From Samsonia erythrinae (GTDB taxonomy: Bacteria; Pseudomonadota; Gammaproteobacteria; Enterobacterales; Enterobacteriaceae): DNA of 64,000 nucleotides. The translations under genes were made by a program, and so were the position numbers. The stretch covers positions 113,198 through 177,197 of the forward strand of contig NZ_SMBY01000004.1 in the NCBI RefSeq assembly GCF_004342665.1. Reading direction: 5' to 3'. This document shows, in pieces, positions 53,417 to 62,797 of the stretch (its first letter is position 1; each line of letters opens with the position of its first letter). The notes under the pieces were generated by a model. It worked only from the letters and a program-made list of their open reading frames with translations, did no database searches and was not told the origin of the DNA.

Positions 53417-54685
53417 TTAAAGGCGCCGTTTTAATATCAGGCTTACCCACAGCGCGATAAGTAAGAGCGCGCCGAGAAACAGGGTTATGCCAAACCAGCC
53501 GTAGGCGTGCCAGAAAAAACCGCCCAGCGTTCCGGCCAGACTGGAGCCCAGATAGTAAGAAAACAGATACATTGATGAGGCCTGACCTTTTGCCCGGCGC
53601 GCCCGTTGACCAATCCAACTGCTGGCGACGGAGTGGGCGGCGAAGAAACCGGCGGTAAACAGCATCATGCCGATAAAAATGATGAATAGCGGGGTAAGCG
53701 CGGTGATCCCCAGCCCCGTAAGCATCAGAATAATAGCGCAACTCAGCACGGGGCCGCGTCCGTAGCGTGACGTCAGCACACCGGCGGTTGGTGAACTGTA
53801 ACTCCCGGTCAGATACACCACGGACAGCAAACCAACGATCGCCTGACTGAGCAGATACGGCGGTGCCAGCAGGCGATATCCAATATAGTTAAACAGGGTG
53901 ACGAATGCGCCCATCAGTAAAAAACCCTGCAAAAACAGCAGTGGCAACCCTGCATCGCGCCAGTGCAGTTGACTATTGAGCCACAGTGTTTTGGGGCGCA
54001 GCGATCCCCGGCGAAAATGGCGGGATGGGGGAAGAATGCGCCAGAAGGTTATCGCCGCCGCGAGCGCCAGCACACCGATGGTGCCGATGGCGACCCGCCA
54101 CGGAAAATAATCCGTTAAAACGCCGCTGACCAGACGACCACTCATGCCGCCAATCGAGTTGCCGCTGATATAGAGCCCCATTGAAAATGCCAGCACGCTC
54201 GGATGCATTTCTTCACTCAGGTAACTCATGGCAACGGCCGCCACGCCGCTTAACGATAGGCCGACCAGCGCCCGAACAATCAGCACGCCGCTCCAACTGG
54301 TCATGAAAGCGCAAATCACGGTACAGATCGCCGCTGACATCAGCGACACGACCATGACATTTTTACGGCCGATGGTGTCGGAAAGCGGGCCGGTAAACAA
54401 TAGCCCTATAGCCAGCATCCCGGTCGAGACGGAAAGCGACAGGCTGCTGGTGGCAGGAGAAATATCGAAATGCGCTGAGAGCACGGGCAGCAACGGCTGC
54501 ACGCAATACAGTAGGGCAAAGGTGGCTAATCCGGCAGAAAACAGCGCCAGCGTGACGCGCATAAACTGCGGCGTACCGCGTTTAATATAGGGCGTTTTAC
54601 CTGAAACGATGGGGATATTCCCGTTTGCATCGACAACCGGAGAAACAGGCCTGTCGCTCGTTGTGGAACCGGACAGATGGCTCAA
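53417..54685 (-). CDS. ynfM: YnfM, MFS transporter
   Basis: A 422-residue major facilitator with 12 membrane helices (E. coli YnfM 417). KRGTPQFMRVTLALFSAGLATFALLY starts helix 1; the loop motif GPLSDTIGRKNVMV and YLSEEMHPSVLAFSMGLYISG are close to E. coli. The hydrophilic N-terminal 35 residues are also present there. Substrate unproven; relatives export sugars or arabinose-like and drug compounds. It is divergent from the LysR gene ynfL, which probably controls it. Confidence 0.93.
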   Translation of the reverse strand: MSHLSGSTTSDRPVSPVVDANGNIPIVSGKTPYIKRGTPQFMRVTLALFSAGLATFALLYCVQPLLPVLSAHFDISPATSSLSLSVSTGMLAIGLLFTGPLSDTIGRKNVMVVSLMSAAICTVICAFMTSWSGVLIVRALVGLSLSGVAAVAMSYLSEEMHPSVLAFSMGLYISGNSIGGMSGRLVSGVLTDYFPWRVAIGTIGVLALAAAITFWRILPPSRHFRRGSLRPKTLWLNSQLHWRDAGLPLLFLQGFLLMGAFVTLFNYIGYRLLAPPYLLSQAIVGLLSVVYLTGSYSSPTAGVLTSRYGRGPVLSCAIILMLTGLGITALTPLFIIFIGMMLFTAGFFAAHSVASSWIGQRARRAKGQASSMYLFSYYLGSSLAGTLGGFFWHAYGWFGITLFLGALLLIALWVSLILKRRL

Positions 54686-54798
54686 AAGACGTCCTTACCA
54701 AAAAACTAAATCAGAGGTGAATCAACAATAAGGCGATGATAGAAGAGTGGTATTGTTTTGTATAATATATTAATAATCATGATTGATATGTCTAAAAT

Positions 54799-55695
54799 AT
54801 GAATATCGAACTACGTCATCTCCGCTATTTTATTGCCGTGGCCGAGGAACTGCATTTTGGTCGCGCCGCGGAAAGGCTGCGCATTTCACAGCCTCCGCTT
54901 AGCCAACAGATTCAAATTCTGGAGGAACAGATAGGGGCAAAACTTCTGGCGCGCAACAACCGCAATGTTCAGCTTACCCCCGCGGGCGCGATGTTCCTGA
55001 AAGAAGCCTGGGCGATTATCAGTCAGGTTGAACAGGCTGCGGAGCGGGCTTCCCGCATTCAGCGGGGAGAAATCGGTGAGCTCACGATCGGCTTCACGTC
55101 ATCCGCACCCTTTATTAAAAAGATATCCAGCAGCCTGCTGCATTTTCGTCAGGCGTACCCGGAAGTGCATATTCAGATGATAGAGCTTAATACTAAACAG
55201 CAAATTGAACCGTTGCTGAATGCTAAACTTGATATCGGAATCATGCGCAATAATCCGCTGCCTGAGGCGCTGGATCATCAGTTGCTACTGCGAGAACCGC
55301 TGATTGCCGTGGTTCAGGAATCCCATCCGCTGGCGCAGCAGGCGGGGGGGAATGCCATCAGTATCACTCAGTTGGCGAATGAACCGTTCGTTTTCTTCTC
55401 TCGCGCGGTTGGAACAGCGCTGTACGACGACACGCTCACGTTACTTAAACGCTACGGTATCAGCCCTTATATAACGCAGGAAGTGGGGGAGGCGATGACA
55501 ATCGTCGGGCTGGTGTCGGCAGGGTTGGGCGTTTCCATTCTACCGGCTTCATTTCTGCGTATTCGGGTCGACGGCGTGAAATATCTCCTGCTGGAAGAAG
55601 AGGACGCGACAACGGAAGTTTGGTTGGTGACGGCGGGGCACCATGTGCAGAACGCAGCGGCGCAAACGATGATATCGATGATGCTGGGGCGATAA
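54799..55695 (+). CDS. ynfL: YnfL, LysR-type regulator
   Basis: A 298-residue LysR-family regulator. The N-terminal helix-turn-helix (MNIELRHLRYFIAVAEELHF, ISQPPLSQQIQILEEQIG) and effector domain (GFTSSAPFIKKISS, QEVGEAMTIVGLVSAGLGVS) resemble E. coli YnfL (297). It is divergent from ynfM with a 113-bp shared region that contains an AT-rich tract, so regulation of ynfM is likely (inference). The inducer is unknown. Confidence 0.93.
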   Translation: MNIELRHLRYFIAVAEELHFGRAAERLRISQPPLSQQIQILEEQIGAKLLARNNRNVQLTPAGAMFLKEAWAIISQVEQAAERASRIQRGEIGELTIGFTSSAPFIKKISSSLLHFRQAYPEVHIQMIELNTKQQIEPLLNAKLDIGIMRNNPLPEALDHQLLLREPLIAVVQESHPLAQQAGGNAISITQLANEPFVFFSRAVGTALYDDTLTLLKRYGISPYITQEVGEAMTIVGLVSAGLGVSILPASFLRIRVDGVKYLLLEEEDATTEVWLVTAGHHVQNAAAQTMISMMLGR

Positions 55696-55962
55696 AATTT
55701 TCAATATGTGCGTCGAATCACATAACGAATCAAATATTTGACGACTTTAATGAAAAGCTCCACCATACCCGCAGTTTTTTTATTTTGCAGCGTGAAAAAT
55801 ACTGTGGCATGAGACGTCGTCATGCGACATGAGATGTTAATTCTTCAGCCGCAGTTCAGTACACCCTTTCTGGTTCAAGTTGCAGGACAACGCGTATACG
55901 TTTTGAACAGCGTACAGGCATCTTGAAGTATGACAGGCACATAACGTGTAGGAGCCAGGTTT

Positions 55963-57180
55963 GTGATTGCCGACGGTCAACCGGGACATATCGATCAAAT
56001 CAAACAAATGAATGCCGGTGCCGTATACCGACTGATCGATAAGTACGGACCGATATCCCGTATCGAACTGTCTAAACGCGCTCAGTTGGCACCAGCCAGT
56101 ATTACCAAGATTGTCCGGGAATTGCTGGAAGCGCATCTGGTACAGGAAACGGAGTATCAGGACGTCGGCAGCCGCGGGCGGCCTGCGATTGGCCTGACAC
56201 TGGATACGCAAGCCTGGCACTATCTTTCCGCACGCATCAGCCACAACAGCATGTCGTTGGCACTGCGCGATCTCAGCAGCAAACAGGTTGTGGAAGAAGA
56301 TGTCCCGCTTCCTGCCGATGCCCCTCAGCCGCTGCTTGACCGTATTCTGAATGAAATCGATCAGTTTTTTATTCGTCACCAGAAACGGCTGGAACGGTTA
56401 ACGGCCATCGCCATTACCGCACCGGGCATGATTGATGCCAGTACCGGTATTATCCACCGGATGCCTTTTTATGATGTTGAAGAAATGGCGATAGGCCCAG
56501 CGCTTGAGCGGCGTACCGGTCTGCCGGTGTATTTACAGCACGATATCTGTGCCTGGACGATGGCCGAGGCGCTATACGGCGCGGCGCGCGATTGCAAAAA
56601 CGTGATTCAGGTCGTCATCGATCACCATGTTGGCGCAGGTGTGATTACCGGTGGACGCATTCTCCATGCGGGCAGTCGCAATCTGGTTGAGATCGGGCAT
56701 ACGCAGGTCGACCCTTATGGCAAACGCTGTTACTGCGGTAATCACGGTTGTCTGGAAACCGTCGCCAGCACGGAAAATATGCTGGAACTGGCTCAACAAC
56801 GGATGCAGGCGTCCATGAGTTCACTGCTGCATGGCTTGCCGCTGACGGTAGAGAGCCTGTGTGAGGCGGCATTACAAGGCGATCAGTTAGCGAAAGATAT
56901 CATTACCGGCGTCGGCCATAATGTGGGTCGTATTGTGGCTATCATGGTGAATCTCTTTAATCCCGATAAAATTCTTGTTGGTTCCCCGCTGAACAAGGCA
57001 TCCAGCATTTTGTACCCGGCCATTTCAGGCTGTATCCACCAACAGTCGTTCCCCGCCTACAGCCACAATATTCAGGTTGAAGCGACGCACTTCTACAATC
57101 AGGGCACCATGCCTGGCGCCGCGCTGGTAAAAGATGCGCTCTACAATGGATCGCTGTTGGTTAAACTGTTGCAGGGATAA
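55963..57180 (+). CDS. mlc: Mlc, global regulator of sugar metabolism
   Basis: A 405-residue ROK-family repressor (DgsA) of PTS genes (ptsG, ptsHI, manXYZ) and malT, inactivated by binding dephosphorylated EIICB-Glc at the membrane. The helix-turn-helix (ISRIELSKRAQLAPASITKIVRE) is N-terminal; the zinc site is in GHTQVDPYGKRCYCGNHGCLE; VIDHHVGAGVITGG is the ROK signature. The start is a GTG at 55963 with AGGAG eight bases before. E. coli Mlc has 406 residues. It is followed by ynfK as in E. coli. Confidence 0.97.
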   Translation: MIADGQPGHIDQIKQMNAGAVYRLIDKYGPISRIELSKRAQLAPASITKIVRELLEAHLVQETEYQDVGSRGRPAIGLTLDTQAWHYLSARISHNSMSLALRDLSSKQVVEEDVPLPADAPQPLLDRILNEIDQFFIRHQKRLERLTAIAITAPGMIDASTGIIHRMPFYDVEEMAIGPALERRTGLPVYLQHDICAWTMAEALYGAARDCKNVIQVVIDHHVGAGVITGGRILHAGSRNLVEIGHTQVDPYGKRCYCGNHGCLETVASTENMLELAQQRMQASMSSLLHGLPLTVESLCEAALQGDQLAKDIITGVGHNVGRIVAIMVNLFNPDKILVGSPLNKASSILYPAISGCIHQQSFPAYSHNIQVEATHFYNQGTMPGAALVKDALYNGSLLVKLLQG

Positions 57181-57308
57181 TCTCCCGCGTCGCTGCGTAA
57201 CAAAACATTGCGCTAACGCAAACTGCCAGAATGATGCATAGCCTAAACTTTCACGGTTGAAAATATTTGGGCTGCGCTGGTTATATTCGGGTGGTTTGGA
57301 GTTATTCC

Positions 57309-57971
57309 ATGTTGAAACGTATTTTTGTCACTGGTACCGATACCGCCGTTGGTAAGACCGTGGTATCCAAAGCGCTTTTGCAAAAACTGGCGCTGACAGG
57401 CAAATCGGTTGCCGGTTACAAACCGATAGCAAAAGGCTGTAAAGAAACGAAAGAGGGCTTGCGTAACAAAGACGCATTGCTGCTACAGGCGGCTTCCACG
57501 CTGGAGCAGCCTTATAACATGGTGAATCCTATCGCGTTACGGGAAGATGAAATCAGTACCAGCGAGGAGACGATCGATTACTGTGCGATGACTCAGGGAT
57601 TGGGCCACATGGGCGAAATCGCCGATGTGGTCGTCGTTGAAGGGACCGGTGGATGGCGTACCGTCATGAACGATCTGCGTCCTTATTCCGAATGGGTGGT
57701 GCAGGAGCAATTGCCTGTTGTACTGGTTGTCGGCATTAAATTAGGTTGCATCAGCCATGCGCTGCTGACGGCTCAGGCTATTATTAACGACGGACTACCG
57801 CTGGCCGGCTGGGTGGCGAATCGTATTAATCCGGGACTAGCGAACTATGCCGACGTCATCAACGTTCTGCGTAAAAAGATCCCCGCGCCGCAGTTAGGCG
57901 AACTGCCTTATTTACCGCGTGCGGAGCAACGGGATCTCTCATCTTATATCGATCTCTCTGCCCTCAGTTAG
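57309..57971 (+). CDS. ynfK: YnfK / BioD2, dethiobiotin synthetase homologue
   Basis: A 220-residue ATP-dependent dethiobiotin synthetase-type enzyme. P-loop GTDTAVGKT, the K in YKPIAKG, the VEGTGGWRTVMND loop and GIKLGCISHALLT are conserved. It is the second BioD paralogue of enterics; the actual role beside bioD is unclear in E. coli, so I do not claim biotin synthesis. The open frame begins at 57267, but GGAG with six bases spacing favours the ATG at 57309. Confidence 0.93.
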   Translation: MLKRIFVTGTDTAVGKTVVSKALLQKLALTGKSVAGYKPIAKGCKETKEGLRNKDALLLQAASTLEQPYNMVNPIALREDEISTSEETIDYCAMTQGLGHMGEIADVVVVEGTGGWRTVMNDLRPYSEWVVQEQLPVVLVVGIKLGCISHALLTAQAIINDGLPLAGWVANRINPGLANYADVINVLRKKIPAPQLGELPYLPRAEQRDLSSYIDLSALS

Positions 57972-57992
57972 TTGCCTCTGATTTTCTTTTTG

Positions 57993-58018
57993 TTCCCGCA
58001 TTCTGCGGGAATATTTCA
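57993..58018 (+). terminator. Probable ynfK terminator
   Basis: TTCCCGCA and TGCGGGAA (57993-58000 and 58004-58011) form a stem with a 3-nt loop, followed by TATTTC. Confidence 0.6.
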
Positions 58019-58360
58019 TCAATTGACGCGCTGAGCCACTATTTCAGTATCGGACTGAACGCAGGCCGAGTCTTTCATAAGAATGTGTCTATCGCTTTCG
58101 GTAATACATTTTTGCGACATACTATTTCGATTCCCTTCGGACGCATGTAAACCTTTTTACTGAATTGGGCGTGATGCTGGCGAGCTGGTGCCTTTATTAT
58201 CCGCATTTTCCTTCACGCAACTCGGATCGCAGGTGAGGGGGCAGACTCTATACATTAGCCGTTATTTGCTTCAAACTGGACAAGTAAAAAAATCAATGGG
58301 TTATTACCGAACGTGAATTTTCGTTCCCCTTAGCGCCAAACCTCTATCCCTGAAAATATA
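58019..58360. other. Spacer upstream of the DHA2 transporter
   Basis: About 340 bp without a recognisable gene; in E. coli clcB follows ynfK here. The last 120 bp are AT-rich and should contain the transporter promoter. I see no operator palindrome I can support. Confidence 0.45.
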
Positions 58361-59851
58361 ATGAAAACAAAGAATAACCAGATGCAGAATCCCGTCCCAC
58401 ATCGCCATTGGATTTTGATTGCCTGTATGTTAGCCATGTTTACGGCGGCGATTGAGGTGACGATTGTTGCGACCGCATTGCCGACGATCATTGCGGATTT
58501 AGGGGGCTTTTCCCTGCTAGGCTGGGTGTTTGCGGGCTATTTGCTGACGCAGTCAATGAGCATTCCCATTTATGGTCGGCTTGCCGATCTTTATGGGCGT
58601 AAAAGCGTTTTCTTTACCGGCATGATGGTGTTTTTGCTGGGGTCAATTCTGTGTGGTTTTTCAACGCACATGGGATGGCTGATTGTCTTTCGTACCTTGC
58701 AAGGGCTGGGCGCCGGGGCGATCACACCGATTGCGTTTACCATTGTCGCCGATGTGTACAGCCCCGTCGAGCGCCCGAAGATACAGGGTTATCTGTCCAG
58801 CGTGTGGGGCGTTTCCGCCATTATCGGTCCGCTTCTGGGCGCATTTATCGTGCAGCACTTCAACTGGGCGCTGGTTTTCTGGGTGAATGTGCCAATCGGC
58901 TTGTTCGCGATATTCCTGCTGGCTCGCTACCTGCCGGCCATCAAAACGGATCGTCAACCTCAGTTAGACTGGCTGGGCGCATTTTATCTGATGATCTGCA
59001 TCGCCAGTCTGCTGATGGCGTTGCTACAGGCGGACGTTTTCGGCTACTGGGTTATTCCGATGCTTGCCGTATCCCTCGCCGGGGGAATCCTGCTGGTCAG
59101 GCAGGAGAAACAGACCTCGGCGCCGCTGTTTCCGCTCGCGCTATGGCGTAACCGGGTCATTATCGCAGGCAATTTGGGTGGGTTGGTCGTCGGGGCGTCC
59201 ATGATGGGCGTGAGTGCCTTTTTGCCGACCTTTATTCAGGGCGTCATGGGGAAAACCCCGCTGGAAGCCGGCAGCATACTGGCAATGATGTCGATTGGCT
59301 GGCCGCTGGCCAGTACGCTGAGCGGGCGATTAATGCACTGGACATCTTACCGCTTTACGGCGATGTGCGGCGGTATCCTGCTGATTATCGGTAGCCTGAC
59401 GCTTTTAACCATTCAGCCAGACAGCAACCTGCTGTGGGCGAGGTTGGCTGCATTTTTGATCGGGGCAGGGATGGGGCTGAGCAGTACGACGTTTCTGGTC
59501 TCAATACAAAATTCGGTAGACTATTCCATACGCGGTATCGCCACGGCTTCCGCGATGTTTACGCGTATGCTGGGGTCCGCGCTGGGAACGGCGATTCTTG
59601 GTGCCGCGCTCAACATCGGCCTGTCCTGGCATGCGTCTGACGTCAACGATCCGCTCCAGACACTGATGGATCCAACTAAACGAACGTTACTGGGCGCCAA
59701 TCAGCTCGATACGCTGGCATCTCAGGTTGCTTCATCCCTTCATGGCGTATTTATGGTTTCCGCACTTATCGCCGTCATTACGCTGTTTTCCGCCAGAATG
59801 ATCCCGGCAAGACAACGCCCGTCTGACAATCAAAAAAGTAAAGGCGCCTGA
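58361..59851 (+). CDS. MFS transporter, DHA2 family (EmrB/QacA-like)
   Basis: A 496-residue protein with about 14 membrane helices. It shows the DHA2 hallmarks: MFTAAIEVTIVATALPTI in helix 1 (motif D1), GRLADLYGRKSV (motif A), FRTLQGLGAGAITPIAF (motif B) and WGVSAIIGPLLGAFIV (motif C), typical of proton-driven drug exporters. There is no membrane-fusion partner or regulator next to it, so it probably works alone in the inner membrane. Substrate unknown. The ribosome site is weak, and its stop codon lies inside a hairpin. Confidence 0.9.
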   Translation: MKTKNNQMQNPVPHRHWILIACMLAMFTAAIEVTIVATALPTIIADLGGFSLLGWVFAGYLLTQSMSIPIYGRLADLYGRKSVFFTGMMVFLLGSILCGFSTHMGWLIVFRTLQGLGAGAITPIAFTIVADVYSPVERPKIQGYLSSVWGVSAIIGPLLGAFIVQHFNWALVFWVNVPIGLFAIFLLARYLPAIKTDRQPQLDWLGAFYLMICIASLLMALLQADVFGYWVIPMLAVSLAGGILLVRQEKQTSAPLFPLALWRNRVIIAGNLGGLVVGASMMGVSAFLPTFIQGVMGKTPLEAGSILAMMSIGWPLASTLSGRLMHWTSYRFTAMCGGILLIIGSLTLLTIQPDSNLLWARLAAFLIGAGMGLSSTTFLVSIQNSVDYSIRGIATASAMFTRMLGSALGTAILGAALNIGLSWHASDVNDPLQTLMDPTKRTLLGANQLDTLASQVASSLHGVFMVSALIAVITLFSARMIPARQRPSDNQKSKGA

Positions 59852-59859
59852 GCGCCTTT
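59840..59859 (+). terminator. Hairpin overlapping the transporter stop codon
   Basis: AAAGGCGC-CTGA-GCGCCTTT: an 8-bp stem with the TGA stop in its loop. No T-run follows beyond the TTT of the stem, so it could be a terminator or an mRNA-end stabiliser. Confidence 0.45.
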
Positions 59860-59905
59860 GAGGTTGCTGACCAAGTCCGTAGAGCGGGAGTCACGGACAA
59901 GACCG

Positions 59906-60202
59906 TTACGGCGTTGTCTGTGCGTTTCCGTCTGGTATTGGCGCACTTTCGGTATTTATCTCGCCGTCAGCATGTCGGGTATAAACAATCTTGTGCGAAT
60001 CATTTTCACAGTGCCCCACCACCTGACCCGCAGCCTGATCGACCTGATCGTTTGGTACGATATCCAGTGTAAAACCGGATTCTGGCACGCCGTTGGCAAG
60101 AATTTTCTGGGTGATATCCGCCTTCACGCTTTCGCAAGACGCCTGTGCAGCCAGCGGAGCAACCAGGAATAACGCGGCACCCAAAATGACGGTTTTTTTC
60201 AT
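59906..60202 (-). CDS. ynfD: YnfD-like periplasmic protein (DUF1161)
   Basis: A 98-residue precursor with signal peptide MKKTVILGAALFLVAPLAAQA and a mature domain of about 75 residues (CESVKADITQKILANGVPES, VVGHCENDSHKIVYTRH) with two Cys that could form a disulfide. This is the DUF1161 family, to which I believe E. coli YnfD belongs. Function unknown. The ATG at 60202 has AAGGA eight bases upstream; the ATG at 60211 has no proper spacing. Confidence 0.82.
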   Translation of the reverse strand: MKKTVILGAALFLVAPLAAQASCESVKADITQKILANGVPESGFTLDIVPNDQVDQAAGQVVGHCENDSHKIVYTRHADGEINTESAPIPDGNAQTTP

Positions 60203-60298
60203 GTTGTCCATCCTTTTTCTGAAGATATTTCTCTTTGAGTATATCAAAGGGTGGCGATAACGCTAAAAAGCAGCATTAACAACCTGAGTGCCAATTAA

Positions 60299-60916
60299 TT
60301 AAACGCAGGGGCCTGTGGCGCAGCCATACATCATGAACAATGGCGCGAGAATAATAGCCGGAACCATGAGCGGCGCCAGCAGCACCTCTTTGCCGTCGTT
60401 ATCGCTGTTGTTGATAATCACGGGGATCGGCTGTGCTAATCGGCCTTTCTCTGTCGGACTGACTAATGAACCATCTTTCTTGCTGAAATGACCTTGTGCG
60501 GAAAATGTCACCTCGCCTTGCCCATTTGCGGTTGGGATCGCTGCCGAGAATCGCTCGCGTAAGTCGGTTTCCTGTTCTTTCGTCAATGAACGCGTATTGA
60601 TTAGATTTTTATAGCTGGCATAAACCTGACCTTGTCGCATTGAAAAGTTCACTTTCACGCCGATGATCGCGTCTTTATAGTCATGATAAAACGCGTAATA
60701 GTCCTGATACTCCTTTTGGGCGCTAGCTTCAGGGAACTGATAGAGATAAGTGTCGGACTGCGCAATAATTACGCCGTTGTCATTGACGACGTGTGTGATC
60801 GCGTCCGTGGCCGGATAGGTTCTGGCACACGCACTGACGAATAAGCACATGATGAGTACGCCGCACCCTTTCAAGTGAAAATAACGCAAAAATCCCTGCG
60901 CAAAATCCTTATTCAT
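60299..60916 (-). CDS. Hypothetical lipoprotein
   Basis: A 205-residue protein I do not recognise. The N-terminus has a hydrophobic stretch and a lipobox LFVSAC with Cys30 as the lipidation site; the following residues ARTYP give no Asp at +2, so the outer membrane is likely. The middle is hydrophilic with an Asp/Tyr-rich DYYAFYHDYKDAIIGVKVN region. The end is a strongly hydrophobic segment (APLMVPAIILAPLFMMYGC) finishing in GPCV with two Cys. It is on the same strand as ynfD, 96 bp upstream of it. It could be an envelope-stress or assembly protein, but this is guesswork. Confidence 0.8.
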   Translation of the reverse strand: MNKDFAQGFLRYFHLKGCGVLIMCLFVSACARTYPATDAITHVVNDNGVIIAQSDTYLYQFPEASAQKEYQDYYAFYHDYKDAIIGVKVNFSMRQGQVYASYKNLINTRSLTKEQETDLRERFSAAIPTANGQGEVTFSAQGHFSKKDGSLVSPTEKGRLAQPIPVIINNSDNDGKEVLLAPLMVPAIILAPLFMMYGCATGPCV

Positions 60917-61035
60917 TCTGATTCACTCCGTATTCTGGGTAAGGTCTGTGTTATTTCGGTATCGTCGCGGGCGAGGCTGGCCGTTAAACGACGGCTGGAA
61001 TATGGCGACTTCGCTGCAACAGGATGAGAAAAGAA

Positions 61036-61059
61036 GAAACCCACGCCGTAAGACGTGGG
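61036..61059 (-). terminator. ynfB terminator
   Basis: On the reverse strand CCCACG (61059-61054) pairs with CGTGGG (61045-61040), followed by TTTCTTCTTTT, beginning 8 bases after the ynfB stop. Confidence 0.75.
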
Positions 61060-61066
61060 CGATGCA

Positions 61067-61414
61067 TCAGGGGTTCACCGGGCGGCCGGTACGACGGTCG
61101 AGACAGCGTTCAGTTGTGTTTTCCCAGTAAGCATTGACGTTGTAGCTGGCGTTGCACTTTTCACGCCCGTCAATCGCTTTTTCGGCTTTGTCGAATTCTT
61201 TCTCAACGCGGCTATTGACTTTGTTTCGCAGCGAATGGGTTGAGTCCCACTGTTCTTTACTCTGGCGCGCCGCTTCTTTTGACAGCGCGCTGTCTCCCGA
61301 TTCAACGATGACATGACGGGTATCAGCCTGTGCAGGCTGCCAGGCCGCAGAAACGATAACCAGAGAAAGCGGGATTAATGCTCGAATCACAGAAGAAAAA
61401 GTGTAGTGGTTCAT
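61067..61414 (-). CDS. ynfB: YnfB-like periplasmic protein (UPF0482/DUF1283)
   Basis: A 115-residue precursor. Signal peptide of about 30 residues ends in QPAQA; the mature part has [37 protein letters not shown] and the C-terminal [20 protein letters not shown], close to E. coli YnfB (113 residues). Two Cys (in REKCNAS and ERCLDR) may form a disulfide. Function unknown. It has a good terminator. Confidence 0.9.
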   Translation of the reverse strand: MNHYTFSSVIRALIPLSLVIVSAAWQPAQADTRHVIVESGDSALSKEAARQSKEQWDSTHSLRNKVNSRVEKEFDKAEKAIDGREKCNASYNVNAYWENTTERCLDRRTGRPVNP

Positions 61415-61590
61415 GTGTCACCTTGACAGAATGAATGATTGAACAAACGAAGGGTTACCTATGGCGAAAAGTATACCGCCTTCGCTTCAACGGCACTATA
61501 ACGGTGCTGCACAGGACTAAGGATAGCCATCGCTGAGGAAAGGGCGCGGAAAACAGCGTTCACGCCCCGACGTCACCGCTATGGCCGCGA

Positions 61591-62340
61591 TCAACCTTCG
61601 CGGTGTACGTTTAAGCCGGCAAAAGACTGGCTGACCGGCATCATCTCCAGCGTATTGATATTGACGTGTGCCGGCAGGGTAGCGACCCAAAATACCGCTT
61701 CGGACACATCCTCCGCCGTCAGCGGCGTCGTGTTGTCATAAGTTTTGCTGACTTTATCGTCATTGCCTTTAAAGCGTACCGACGAAAATTCGGTTCCACC
61801 AACCAGTCCCGGTTCGATATTGGTTACGCGGATATGCGTACCAAACAGATCTGCGCGCAATCCCAGACTAAACTGCTGTACAAACGCTTTGGTGGCGCCA
61901 TAGACGTTGCCGCCGGCATACGGCCAGTTCCCTGCGGTGGAGCCAATATTGATGATATGCCCGATGTTGCGCTCCACCATCGCAGGCAGCAGGGCGCGCG
62001 TCATGAAGACCAACCCTTTGTTGTTGGTCTCAATCATATTTTCCCAATCGTCTGCCGAAGCCTTATATGCAGGTTCCAGTCCCAGCGCCAGCCCGGCATT
62101 GTTCACCAGCACATCAATGGTGCGCCATTCCGCAGGCAGCGAGGCGACGGCCTGCTCAATCCCCTGACGATCGCGCACGTCCAGTTTTAACGGATACAGC
62201 GCATCGCCCAGTTCGGCTTTTAGCGCATCCAGACGCGCCTGACGGCGGCCAGTGGCAATGACCTTATGGCCCGCGCCAATAAACTTATGGGTAATTGATT
62301 CGCCAAAACCCGCCGTTGCACCGGTAACAAAAATAATCAT
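61591..62340 (-). CDS. ydfG: NADP-dependent 3-hydroxy acid dehydrogenase
   Basis: A 249-residue SDR enzyme. The cofactor motif VTGATAGFGESI, ATGRRQARL (NADP-type Arg) and NNAGLALG are present, with Ser in INIGSTAG and YGATK as catalytic residues. E. coli YdfG oxidises L-allo-threonine and L-serine and reduces malonic semialdehyde. Length 249 against 248. The start MIIFVTGAT is the first ATG. Confidence 0.96.
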   Translation of the reverse strand: MIIFVTGATAGFGESITHKFIGAGHKVIATGRRQARLDALKAELGDALYPLKLDVRDRQGIEQAVASLPAEWRTIDVLVNNAGLALGLEPAYKASADDWENMIETNNKGLVFMTRALLPAMVERNIGHIINIGSTAGNWPYAGGNVYGATKAFVQQFSLGLRADLFGTHIRVTNIEPGLVGGTEFSSVRFKGNDDKVSKTYDNTTPLTAEDVSEAVFWVATLPAHVNINTLEMMPVSQSFAGLNVHREG

Positions 62341-62545
62341 GCTTTTCTCCCTGACCGTTTTCAGATTATGCGTGTGCCTGATAGCAACTCATAAAAGGCA
62401 TAACAGCATTTAGCCGCGCAATTCATTGTGGGTCAAGCATTACACCAGCAGCCAGCCATTTCCACCGGGACACGATGCTATTGCCGTTCTCCTGCGCTAT
62501 CGCTATCTTAACCTGCGTAGGCTTCTCAACTGAAAGGACGACCCC

Positions 62546-62776
62546 ATGCCGCATATTGATGTCAAATACTTCCCGCGAAACCTGTCTGAAGACGAGAAAA
62601 AAACAATTGCAGATGAGCTGACCGCGGTGCTGAAAACACATTTTGGCTCTTCCGATGACTCACTTTCTGTGGCGATGAATGAAATTCAGCCCGAGCGCTG
62701 GAAAGAAGAGGTCTACGATCCGCTTATCAAGCCGCAGTTGGCGACGCTGGTAAAAAAACCGGGCTATACCTATTAA
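62546..62776 (+). CDS. pptA: Tautomerase PptA
   Basis: A 76-residue 4-oxalocrotonate tautomerase family protein (E. coli YdcE/PptA 77). After Met removal Pro1 is the catalytic base in MPHIDVKYFPRNLSEDEKK. The C-terminal LVKKPGYTY is conserved. The physiological substrate is unknown. It is convergent with yddG (22-bp gap). Confidence 0.93.
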   Translation: MPHIDVKYFPRNLSEDEKKTIADELTAVLKTHFGSSDDSLSVAMNEIQPERWKEEVYDPLIKPQLATLVKKPGYTY

Positions 62777-62797
62777 TCCACGCCCCATTCTGCACAG

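Noticed and set aside
55837..56379. 180-codon reverse frame across the mlc 5' end
   Set aside because: Overlaps the clearly conserved mlc coding region in antisense.
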